From the NCBI GenBank assembly GCA_016218095.1, contig JACREV010000089.1, positions 1 to 8,580 on the forward strand: 8,580 nucleotides of DNA, in the 5' to 3' direction. The translations under genes and the position numbers were made by a program. Numbering within the stretch: position 1 is the first letter of the stretch; every line of letters begins with the position of its first letter. Positions 1 to 5,112 of the stretch are shown here, piece after piece. This DNA is from Deltaproteobacteria bacterium. GTDB taxonomy: Bacteria; Desulfobacterota; GWC2-55-46. The notes beneath the pieces were generated by a model. It saw only the letters and a list, made by a program, of their open reading frames with translations. It was not told where the DNA came from and searched no databases.

Positions 1-1
1 C

Positions 2-265
2 CATAAGAAAGAGGTCGTCCATTTCGAGAAGGCCGGCAAGTCCGCCGGCAGGCGCCTTACCCTCTGGATAATACTCATGATAATAGCCGGGCTCGCCATA
101 GGCTCGGCGATAGGCATAGTCTGGTTCAGGAAAGACAAGGCAGGGGAGAGCGCGCCGGAGATCATAAAAGAGAACGCGGTCGTGCCACAAAGGCCCTCTC
201 CCATAGAGGCGAACGCGCCCATAGACTCGTCTGCCCCTCTGGAGGCCTCGACCCCGGTGAAATAG
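2..265 (+). CDS. Partial single-pass membrane protein of unknown function (3' end only)
   Basis: The reading frame is already open at the left edge and ends at TAG 263-265, giving 87 visible residues. An internal ATG at 77 would cut into the membrane segment, so the true start is probably upstream of the window. Visible layout: a charged N-terminal stretch (visible residues 1-18, ending in Arg-Arg), one hydrophobic helix at about 19-42 rich in Ile, Leu, Ala and Gly, then Arg-Lys-Asp-Lys and a roughly 45-residue tail rich in Pro, Ala, Ser and Glu that looks disordered. Both flanks of the helix are basic, so topology is not obvious. I do not recognise a family. A small membrane-anchored protein with a flexible tail is all that can be said. 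A hairpin follows 22 bp after the stop, and gdhA begins 102 bp downstream. Confidence 0.6.
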   Translation, partial: HKKEVVHFEKAGKSAGRRLTLWIILMIIAGLAIGSAIGIVWFRKDKAGESAPEIIKENAVVPQRPSPIEANAPIDSSAPLEASTPVK

Positions 266-274
266 TTTCCGGTC

Positions 275-280
275 TATAAT
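275..280 (+). promoter_or_regulatory. Possible -10 element upstream of gdhA
   Basis: An exact TATAAT lies 7 bp before the hairpin at 288-317 and 87 bp before the gdhA start. No recognisable -35 hexamer stands 16-18 bp upstream (the sequence there is C-rich), so this is a weak call. If real, transcription would begin at about 287 and the mRNA would open with the hairpin. Confidence 0.25.
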
Positions 281-287
281 CATTTAT

Positions 288-317
288 CCGTCTCGTCCGG
301 TATGACGGATGAGACGG
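288..317 (+). repeat. Inverted repeat / hairpin in the gdhA leader
   Basis: Two 12-base arms (288-299 and 306-317) pair along their whole length, with one G-T wobble (295/310) and a 6-base loop (GTATGA). The stem is G+C-rich and stable. No T-tract follows, so it is not a standard intrinsic terminator. It could end or protect the upstream transcript, or sit near the 5' end of the gdhA mRNA. Confidence 0.6.
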
Positions 318-358
318 CCGCGTCATTGAAGAAGGTCTAAGGCCCTTAAACTTTTTTC

Positions 359-362
359 GGAG
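359..362 (+). promoter_or_regulatory. gdhA ribosome binding site
   Basis: GGAG lies 5 bases before the ATG at 368, normal Shine-Dalgarno spacing. It supports this start over any later Met. Confidence 0.7.
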
Positions 363-367
363 ATCCC

Positions 368-1618
368 ATGTCGGTAAACGTAAACCTGTTTGATGAGGTG
401 CTCGCTAACCTGGAGAGCGCGAACAAGCACCTGAACCTCCACCCCAACGTCTACCAGAGGCTCCGGGTCCCGAGGCGCTCGCTCATAGTCTCGATCCCGG
501 TGCAAATGGACAGCGGCAAGGTCGAGTTCTTTCCGGGCTACAGGGTCCAGTACGACTTCGCGCGCGGCCCCGGAAAGGGCGGCATACGCTATCACCCGAG
601 GGTCTCGTTAGATGAGATAACGGCCCTTGCCGCGCTCATGACATGGAAATGCGCGGTCGTCGACATCCCCTTCGGCGGCGCAAAAGGGGGTGTGGCCTGC
701 GACCCGACGGTCATGTCGAGGGACGAGATACAGAGGCTCACCCGGAGATACACCTACGAGATAGGTATACTTATAGGCCCGGAGACCGACATACCCGCGC
801 CGGACGTCTATACCGACGAGCAGGTCATGGCCTGGATGATGGACACCTACTCGATGATGAAGGGTTATTCGGTCCCGGGTGTCGTGACGGGCAAGCCCGT
901 GTCCATCGGAGGGTCTCTCGGAAGGAACAGGGCGACCTCGTCCGGCCTGGTGACGACCGTCCTCGAGGCGTTGAAGCACCTCGGGTTGTCTTTGGACGGC
1001 CTCTCTGTCGTCGTCCTCGGCTTCGGCAAGGTCGGCTATCACGCGGCCAAGATTCTCTTCGACCTCGGGGCGAAGGTAGTCGCGGTAGCGGATTCCAAAG
1101 GGGCCACGTACAACCCGCAGGGGCTCGATATCGACGCCGTCGCCGAGCACAAAAAAAAGTACGAGACCGTCCAGGGCTACAAGAAAGGAGAGGACCTCTC
1201 AGTTGACGAGCTCCTCACAATCGAGTCCGACGTCCTCATCCCCGCCGCTCTCGAAAATCAAATAAACATGACGAACGTCGGGAAGATAAAGACCCGCATG
1301 ATCGCCGAAGGCGCGAACAACCCCATAACTAACGAGGCCGACGCGGTCTTGAATGAAAAAGGCGTCTTCGTCCTCCCCGGCATCCTCGCCAACGCCGGCG
1401 GGGTCGTCGTCTCCTACTTCGAATGGGTCCAGGACCTCCAGCGTTTTTTCTGGAACGAGGAGGAGATAGACGAGAGATTAAACACGATTATGAGAAGGGC
1501 CTTCAAAGAGGTCCTCGCCATATCGATGGATAAGAAGATAGACATGAGGACTGCGGCGATGGTCCTCGGCGTAAAAAGGGTCGCCGAGGCGGTCTCCGTC
1601 CGGGGGCTCTACCCATGA
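368..1618 (+). CDS. gdhA: Glutamate dehydrogenase, hexameric Glu/Leu/Phe/Val dehydrogenase family
   Basis: Cytoplasmic enzyme interconverting glutamate and 2-oxoglutarate plus ammonia with NAD(P), linking nitrogen and carbon metabolism. The 416 residues match the short hexameric class. The N-terminal substrate domain has the conserved lysines K70 (in GPGKGGIR), K94 (MTWKCA) and catalytic K106 (GGAKGG), plus catalytic D146 (PAPDVYT). The spacing 24/12/40 is identical to K89/K113/K125/D165 of the Clostridium symbiosum enzyme as I recall it. The Rossmann domain has GFGKVG at 218-223 and Asp242 at the end of the second strand; this acidic residue is compatible with NAD but does not settle cofactor choice. 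EGANNP (314-319) and the Gly/Ala-rich LPGILANAGG (337-346) are also family hallmarks. A leucine or phenylalanine dehydrogenase is less likely given the length and these motifs. The gene stands alone: hairpins flank it, and dnaA starts 367 bp later. Confidence 0.95.
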   Translation: MSVNVNLFDEVLANLESANKHLNLHPNVYQRLRVPRRSLIVSIPVQMDSGKVEFFPGYRVQYDFARGPGKGGIRYHPRVSLDEITALAALMTWKCAVVDIPFGGAKGGVACDPTVMSRDEIQRLTRRYTYEIGILIGPETDIPAPDVYTDEQVMAWMMDTYSMMKGYSVPGVVTGKPVSIGGSLGRNRATSSGLVTTVLEALKHLGLSLDGLSVVVLGFGKVGYHAAKILFDLGAKVVAVADSKGATYNPQGLDIDAVAEHKKKYETVQGYKKGEDLSVDELLTIESDVLIPAALENQINMTNVGKIKTRMIAEGANNPITNEADAVLNEKGVFVLPGILANAGGVVVSYFEWVQDLQRFFWNEEEIDERLNTIMRRAFKEVLAISMDKKIDMRTAAMVLGVKRVAEAVSVRGLYP

Positions 1619-1642
1619 GCCTCCCGTAACCGTTTTTATTGT

Positions 1643-1686
1643 CCCGCGCCTGCTGAGCGGCAGGCGCGGGGAAAAGATGATTTTTT
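1643..1686 (+). terminator. Probable terminator after gdhA (offset T-run)
   Basis: A perfect 11-bp G+C-rich stem (1643-1653 with 1660-1670) with a 6-base loop lies 25 bp after the gdhA stop. Unlike a textbook terminator, the six-T run (1681-1686) is 10 bases beyond the stem. The intervening GAAAA can itself pair with TTTTC. It may end gdhA transcription and insulate the origin region, but efficiency is uncertain. Confidence 0.55.
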
Positions 1687-1829
1687 CGGCCAAGGCGCCC
1701 GGCGCACCCTCAACCAACGCGTAACCTGCCGTTTTATCTGCGATAATGCCAGCCTCAATAAAAATAATTAAAAACCTTGAAATCCCCTTTTCTCTCTGGT
1801 AAAGTGTGGCCCTACGGCAGTCCTAAGAG

Positions 1830-1838
1830 TTATCAACA
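1830..1838 (+). promoter_or_regulatory. DnaA box 1 (one mismatch)
   Basis: TTATCAACA differs from the consensus TTATCCACA at one position (A for C at position 6). It is the first of three closely spaced boxes. Confidence 0.55.
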
Positions 1839-1840
1839 TC

Positions 1841-1849
1841 TGTGAATAA
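1841..1849 (-). promoter_or_regulatory. DnaA box 2
   Basis: Read on the minus strand this is TTATTCACA, a full match to TTWTNCACA. It starts 11 bp after box 1 and is in the opposite orientation. Confidence 0.75.
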
Positions 1850-1852
1850 ACC

Positions 1853-1861
1853 TGTGCATAA
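1853..1861 (-). promoter_or_regulatory. DnaA box 3
   Basis: Read on the minus strand this is TTATGCACA, a full match to TTWTNCACA. It starts 12 bp after box 2 in the same orientation, roughly one helical turn away, so both face the same side of the DNA. Confidence 0.75.
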
Positions 1862-1959
1862 TCTCTTTGCCTACCCGGTTTTGTTCACGGCTCCGTGTAA
1901 GTGTTTCCCCGGCCCGGGCGTTCGGAAAGACTTAAACGAACCTGCGCCCGTGGCTCCCA

Positions 1960-1965
1960 TATAAA
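1960..1965 (+). promoter_or_regulatory. Possible -10 element for dnaA
   Basis: TATAAA lies 20 bp before the dnaA ATG. I find no convincing -35 at normal spacing, so the promoter call is tentative. If used, the mRNA leader would be only about 14 bases, A/T-rich and without a Shine-Dalgarno sequence. The DnaA boxes lie about 100 bp upstream, where autoregulation by DnaA is plausible. Confidence 0.3.
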
Positions 1966-1985
1966 GCCCCCGGTTTTAATTAAAA

Positions 1986-3335
1986 ATGAACTCTGAAGTT
2001 ATCTGGAAAAACTGCCTCGACGGCGTCGTTGAGCATGTGAGCCCTCAGCACTTCGCTACCTGGTTCCGCCCCATAAAGGTCGTCGGCACCACGGAGAGCG
2101 GGCTCGAGCTCGAGGTGCCGAACCGTTTCTTCCTCGAATGGATAAAGGAGCACTACCTGCCTCTCATCCAGGAAGTGATGCGTCGAGTATCAAAAAAGGA
2201 CCTGAGCCTCTCCTGGCGCGTGAGCGACGAGATGCCTGAACTGAAGGCAACGGGGTCTCCGGCGTCCTCCAAGAAAACCTCAAAGGAACCGAAGTCGATA
2301 AAGCCCGCCGGGCTTAACTTGAGCCCCAAGTACACGTTCGACAACTTCGTCATCGGCAAGGCCAACGAATTCGCGCACGCCGCCTGCTCTGCCGTCGCCG
2401 GGTCCCTCGGCTCCAAGTACAACCCTCTTTTCATATACGGGTGCGTTGGACTCGGGAAGACGCACCTCCTCCAGGCGATCGGACACAAGGTCACTCTTGC
2501 AAACCCCTCTGCGCGGGTCTGCTATTACACATCAGAGCGGTTCATGAACGACTTCATCAACTACGTCAGCCGCCAGAAGATGGCCGACTTCAGGGGCCGC
2601 TTCCGTAACGTCGACGTGCTCCTCATAGACGACATACAGTTCTGGGCCGGAAAAGAGAGGACCCAGGAGGAGTTCTTCCATACCTTCAACGCCTTGTACG
2701 AAGGCCACAAGCAGATAGTCGTCACGAGCGACAAGTTCCCGAAGGACATAGACGGGCTCGAAGAGAGGCTCCGCTCCCGTTTCGAGTGGGGCCTTGTAGC
2801 CGATATCCAGCCCCCGGATACCGAGACCAAGATAGCTATCTTGAGAAAAAAGGCGAAGGCGGAAGGGGTGAGGCTCCCTGATGACGTCGCCTCGTGGCTC
2901 TCGGGCGTGAGCGGGTCTAACGTAAGGGAGCTCGAAGGGTTCTTAAACCGCATCATCGCGGTCTCAAGCCTTACGAACCTCGAGATAACCCTTCCCATGG
3001 CGAGAGAGGCGCTTAAGAACCTCCTTAAGGAAAAGGAGGAGAAGGTCCTCACGATGGACGAGATACAGAAGACCGTCGCGGCGTACTACGACATAAAGCC
3101 CTCTGACCTCAAATCAAAGAGAAGGCACAAGACCGTCGCTCTGCCCCGGCAGGTGGCGATGTTCATCGCGCGCACCTACGGCTCTTTCTCGTTCCCCGAG
3201 ATAGGCTCTGCCTTCGGCGGCAAGGACCACTCGACGGCCATACACGCTGTAAAGAAGATAGAAAAAGAAGTCCCGGAGTCACCCGAGCTCAAACAGGCGA
3301 TAAAGGCCTTGAAAGAGTCTCTCGGCATAAGGTAG
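1986..3335 (+). CDS. dnaA: Chromosomal replication initiator protein DnaA
   Basis: AAA+ ATPase that binds DnaA boxes, melts the origin and recruits the replicative helicase. At 449 residues it is of normal length. Domain I (about 1-80) begins in the family style (IWKNCLD, then FATWFRPI), which supports this ATG although no Shine-Dalgarno precedes it. Domain II is a short Lys/Ser/Pro-rich linker (about 82-112). Domain III starts near SPKYTFDNF (113-121). It has Walker A GCVGLGKT (152-159, K158) with Cys153 where Gly or Asn is more usual, Walker B LLIDD (212-216), sensor 1 around VVTSDK (245-250), the LEERLRSRF arginine-finger region (258-266), and sensor 2 in SNVRELEG (311-318, R314). Domain IV carries SKRRHK (377-382) and the DnaA signature GGKDHSTAIHA (411-421) that reads DnaA boxes. 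Three such boxes lie just upstream. dnaN follows after a 252-bp structured gap. Confidence 0.98.
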   Translation: MNSEVIWKNCLDGVVEHVSPQHFATWFRPIKVVGTTESGLELEVPNRFFLEWIKEHYLPLIQEVMRRVSKKDLSLSWRVSDEMPELKATGSPASSKKTSKEPKSIKPAGLNLSPKYTFDNFVIGKANEFAHAACSAVAGSLGSKYNPLFIYGCVGLGKTHLLQAIGHKVTLANPSARVCYYTSERFMNDFINYVSRQKMADFRGRFRNVDVLLIDDIQFWAGKERTQEEFFHTFNALYEGHKQIVVTSDKFPKDIDGLEERLRSRFEWGLVADIQPPDTETKIAILRKKAKAEGVRLPDDVASWLSGVSGSNVRELEGFLNRIIAVSSLTNLEITLPMAREALKNLLKEKEEKVLTMDEIQKTVAAYYDIKPSDLKSKRRHKTVALPRQVAMFIARTYGSFSFPEIGSAFGGKDHSTAIHAVKKIEKEVPESPELKQAIKALKESLGIR

Positions 3336-3355
3336 TCTTACCCTGTTAATATGCC

Positions 3356-3466
3356 TGTTGGCAAGTTGCCTTAAGACTGTTGGCAACCAGGGGGTTTTCA
3401 AGCCGGTTGCCGGGCGGACCGGGAGCGGGGGAGGATGATGTTGGCAAGTCGACGTTTTTGTCAACA
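3356..3466. repeat. Four dispersed 9-mers TGTTGRCAA in the dnaA-dnaN gap
   Basis: TGTTGGCAA occurs at 3356-3364, 3378-3386 and 3439-3447 on the + strand; a fourth copy, TGTTGACAA, lies on the minus strand at 3458-3466. Read the other way they are TTGCCAACA (three) and TTGTCAACA (one), differing only by transitions from DnaA box 1 upstream of dnaA (TTATCAACA). Copy 1 is embedded in GGCAAGTTGCC (3360-3370), itself an inverted repeat. GGCAACC at 3382-3388 pairs with GGTTGCC at 3405-3411. They may be weak DnaA sites or sites for another regulator of dnaN or initiation. Confidence 0.5.
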
Positions 3467-3469
3467 GGT

Positions 3470-3475
3470 TATAAT
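3470..3475 (+). promoter_or_regulatory. Possible -10 element for dnaN
   Basis: Exact TATAAT lies 113 bp before dnaN and 13 bp before the large palindrome. No good -35 is found 16-18 bp upstream, so an activator would be needed, or this is chance. The 9-mer repeats lie immediately upstream, two of them (3439-3447 and 3458-3466) overlapping the region where polymerase would bind. Confidence 0.3.
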
Positions 3476-3487
3476 GCCTTCTTCGCG

Positions 3488-3544
3488 AGCAGATACGGTG
3501 AGTTGCGCTTGTTATGAACAAAATACCGCTCACTACTATCTGCT
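3488..3544 (+). repeat. 57-bp imperfect palindrome in the dnaN leader
   Basis: Arms AGCAGATA (3488-3495) and TATCTGCT (3537-3544) pair over 8 bp. Inside them GTGAG (3498-3502) pairs with CTCAC (3529-3533), and TTGTT (3509-3513) pairs with AACAA (3517-3521) around a 3-base loop. That makes 18 base pairs in three blocks split by two small internal loops. As RNA it would be a long 5'-leader hairpin; as DNA it is a symmetric site for a dimeric protein. Confidence 0.55.
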
Positions 3545-3548
3545 ACTG

Positions 3549-3573
3549 AATTAAATATATTTAAATAATAATA
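3549..3573 (+). other. 25-nt A/T-only tract, candidate DNA-unwinding element
   Basis: This stretch contains only A and T and includes the perfect 14-bp palindrome TTAAATATATTTAA (3551-3564). It is the longest A/T-only run I noticed in this G+C-rich window. It lies immediately before the dnaN Shine-Dalgarno, where bipartite origins of the Bacillus subtilis type carry their unwinding element. It may equally just keep the dnaN ribosome site unstructured. Confidence 0.4.
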
Positions 3574-3576
3574 CAT

Positions 3577-3581
3577 AGGAG
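3577..3581 (+). promoter_or_regulatory. dnaN ribosome binding site
   Basis: AGGAG lies 6 bases before the ATG at 3588, a strong Shine-Dalgarno in contrast to the bare start of dnaA. Confidence 0.75.
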
Positions 3582-3587
3582 AGCGAG

Positions 3588-4688
3588 ATGAAGTTCACTA
3601 TCGGTAAGCCTGAATTCATAAAGGTCCTCCAGAGGATACAGGGTATCGTGGAGAAAAGGAACACCATGCCGATACTCGCCAACGTCCTTATCGAGTCCTC
3701 ACAGGGAAGGCTCAATATAATGGCGACGGACCTTGAGGTCTTCATAAGGGACGAGTCCCAGGCGGACGTCTCGGAACCAGGATCTGTGACGGTGAACGCC
3801 AGAAAGCTTTTCGAGATAGTAAAGGAACTGCCGTCCGACAAGGTAGACGTCTCCACCTCGAAGGAAGACAGGGTCACGGTAAAGGCGGGCAAGGCCAAGT
3901 TCAGCATCATGGGCCTGCCCTCAAAAGACTTCCCGGTGTTCCCTGCGATAGACGATTCCAGGCTCGAGCCCGTTGACAGCGTAAGCCTCAAGGAAATGAT
4001 AGACAAGACCTCGTTCGCGGTATCAACGGACGAGACGCGCTATAACATAAACGGCTTCCTCCTTGAAAAGGAGGAAAATAAGATCAGGATGGTAGCTACA
4101 GACGGCCACAGGCTCGCCTTCATCGAGAAGCAGGACCTTAAATCCGCTGTCCAGAAGGAAGGGGTCCTCCTTCCGAGAAAGGGCGTCATGGAGATGAGAA
4201 AGCTCCTCGACGAAAAAGAAGGCTCCTTCCTCTTAGGCGTTACTGAAAAGAGCGCGGTAATGAAAAAGGACGCGACCGTCATAAGCGTCCGCCTCCTCGA
4301 AGGCGAGTTCCCGGACTACAAGAAGGTCATACCCAAGGACAACGACAAGATGGCTCTCGCCGAGAGGGCCGCGCTCCTTTCGTCCCTGAAAAGGGTCTCC
4401 ATCCTCTCGACAGACAAGATAAAGGGCGTAAAGTTCAGCTTCCTCAAGTCCCGGCTCGTCCTCTCCTCGTCAAGCCCCGATATAGGAGATGCCGTAGAGG
4501 AGCTCGACATGGACTACTCCGAAGAGGATATAGAGATAGCGTTCAACGCCAGGTATTTCATAGACATGCTGGAAGCGCTCGACGATGAAAAGGTCCGCAT
4601 AAACCTCAAAGACCCGCTCTCACCCGGGATATTAAGGCCCGAGGGGTCGGACGACTACACATACATCATAATGCCCATGAGGCTGTGA
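3588..4688 (+). CDS. dnaN: DNA polymerase III beta subunit (sliding clamp)
   Basis: Ring-shaped dimer that tethers DNA polymerase III and other replication and repair partners to DNA. The 366 residues equal the Escherichia coli length. The protein starts MKFTIGKPEF, a typical beta-clamp opening. The partner-binding pocket is intact: TDGHRL (171-176), FPDY (241-244) and the C-terminal MPMRL (362-366). The three repeated clamp folds are of normal size (roughly 1-120, 130-245, 250-366). It follows dnaA as in most bacteria, but recF does not follow it; rpmH does, after 179 bp. No convincing terminator stands behind it. A weak A/T-flanked dyad near 4714-4735 is the only candidate. Confidence 0.98.
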   Translation: MKFTIGKPEFIKVLQRIQGIVEKRNTMPILANVLIESSQGRLNIMATDLEVFIRDESQADVSEPGSVTVNARKLFEIVKELPSDKVDVSTSKEDRVTVKAGKAKFSIMGLPSKDFPVFPAIDDSRLEPVDSVSLKEMIDKTSFAVSTDETRYNINGFLLEKEENKIRMVATDGHRLAFIEKQDLKSAVQKEGVLLPRKGVMEMRKLLDEKEGSFLLGVTEKSAVMKKDATVISVRLLEGEFPDYKKVIPKDNDKMALAERAALLSSLKRVSILSTDKIKGVKFSFLKSRLVLSSSSPDIGDAVEELDMDYSEEDIEIAFNARYFIDMLEALDDEKVRINLKDPLSPGILRPEGSDDYTYIIMPMRL

Positions 4689-4745
4689 TCCGCAGATACC
4701 CCCTTGCAAGCCAAAAAGACTTAAACGTCCGTTTTTAGAAAAAAC

Positions 4746-4775
4746 TTGACATAAATACGGACCTTGTGTCTTAAT
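4746..4775 (+). promoter_or_regulatory. Probable sigma-70-type promoter of rpmH
   Basis: A perfect -35 TTGACA (4746-4751) is followed, after 18 bp, by CTTAAT (4770-4775, 4 of 6 matches), preceded by TG at the extended -10 position (4767-4768). The predicted start is about 4782. It gives the rpmH-rnpA-yidD-yidC unit its own transcription, independent of dnaN. Confidence 0.6.
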
Positions 4776-4783
4776 ATCAGTTT

Positions 4784-4812
4784 CGTTTTCGGGGTTGCGC
4801 TCCCGAAAAACG
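4784..4812 (+). repeat. Hairpin at the 5' end of the rpmH leader
   Basis: TTTTCGGG (4786-4793) pairs with CCCGAAAA (4802-4809) around a short loop; CG at 4784-4785 and 4811-4812 can extend it across one bulged A. No T-run follows, so it is not an obvious terminator. It begins within a few bases of the predicted transcription start. Confidence 0.5.
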
Positions 4813-4823
4813 CGGATATCCTT

Positions 4824-4832
4824 TTATCCAGA
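4824..4832 (+). promoter_or_regulatory. DnaA-box-like 9-mer in the rpmH leader
   Basis: TTATCCAGA has one mismatch to TTATCCACA, but it falls in the conserved CACA core, so binding is doubtful. Noted because rpmH is an origin neighbour in many bacteria. Confidence 0.2.
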
Positions 4833-4867
4833 CAGTAAATAAGCAAACACTATAAAAGAGGACTGCA

Positions 4868-5020
4868 ATGAAAAGGACCTTTCAGCCGAGCAAAAAAAGA
4901 AGACTCAGGACCCACGGCTTCCTTGAGAGGATGGCGACCAAGGGCGGCAGGGCCGTCATCAACAGAAGAAGGGCCAAGGGCAGAAAACGCCTTAGCGTCA
5001 CTATAAGCACCAGCAAGTAG
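4868..5020 (+). CDS. rpmH: 50S ribosomal protein bL34
   Basis: Small structural protein of the large ribosomal subunit. The frame ATG 4868 to TAG 5018-5020 encodes 50 very basic residues, a normal bL34 size. It opens MKRTFQPSKKRR, has RTHGFLERMATKGG (14-27) and then an Arg/Lys-rich run (INRRRAKGRKRLS, 31-43), all hallmark L34 features. GAGG (4858-4861) is the ribosome site. It is the first gene of the rpmH-rnpA-yidD-yidC unit. The C-terminal tail is a few residues longer than the 44-46 residues of Bacillus subtilis and E. coli L34. Confidence 0.97.
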   Translation: MKRTFQPSKKRRLRTHGFLERMATKGGRAVINRRRAKGRKRLSVTISTSK

Positions 5021-5043
5021 TTGGCGGATGCCGAAGCTATATG

Positions 5044-5076
5044 GAGGGGACCTTTTTAAAACATAAGGGTTCCCTC
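5044..5076 (+). repeat. Hairpin between rpmH and rnpA
   Basis: A 12-bp stem (5044-5055 with 5065-5076) including two G-T wobbles closes a 9-base loop. It occupies most of the 92-bp rpmH-rnpA gap. No T-run follows. It could partly attenuate transcription or mark an RNA processing site, lowering rnpA expression relative to rpmH. Confidence 0.6.
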
Positions 5077-5112
5077 AAATAGTCTTCTGCGTACCATCGC
5101 CTAAGGGCACAC

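Larger units (their letters stand above)
1757..1861 (+). other. oriC: Candidate oriC segment: A/T tract plus DnaA-box cluster
   Basis: This lies in the 367-base gene-free stretch directly upstream of dnaA, the commonest place for a bacterial origin. An 18-base tract made only of A and T (1757-1774) could be a DNA-unwinding element. It is followed 55 bp later by three DnaA-box-like 9-mers between 1830 and 1861. The rest of the stretch shows short G+C palindromes (1695-1705, 1908-1918) but no ORF of note. Origin function is inferred from context; GC-skew over the whole chromosome would be the independent test. Confidence 0.6.

Noticed and set aside
608..1206. Open frames overlapping gdhA on both strands (608-1150 minus, 643-1206 plus)
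   Set aside because: Arg/Gly-rich shadow translations of the well-supported gdhA frame, with no domain signature or ribosome site of their own.
1881..1889. Fourth DnaA box TTGTTCACG upstream of dnaA
   Set aside because: Two mismatches to TTWTNCACA, including the last core base; too weak to call.
2561..3052. 163-codon antisense frame within dnaA
   Set aside because: Lies entirely over the AAA+ and linker-to-domain IV coding sequence; Ser/Leu/Arg-rich shadow with no recognisable motif.
3356..3466. CRISPR-like or tandem repeat array from the repeated 9-mers
   Set aside because: Units are too short, unevenly spaced (22, 61 and 19 bp) and one is inverted, so this is not a CRISPR array; better viewed as binding sites.
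3488..3544. dif/Xer or tRNA-like element in the palindrome
   Set aside because: Centre spacing and arm sequence do not match a dif site, and the three-block stem lacks tRNA arms and anticodon loop.
4713..4735. Intrinsic terminator after dnaN
   Set aside because: The A-run/T-run flanks invite it, but the G+C core is only about 3 bp, too weak to support a terminator call.
5041..5082. 13-codon ORF as a separate small gene
   Set aside because: No Shine-Dalgarno and no recognisable product; its start overlaps the hairpin. Kept only as an observation in the rpmH-rnpA gap.
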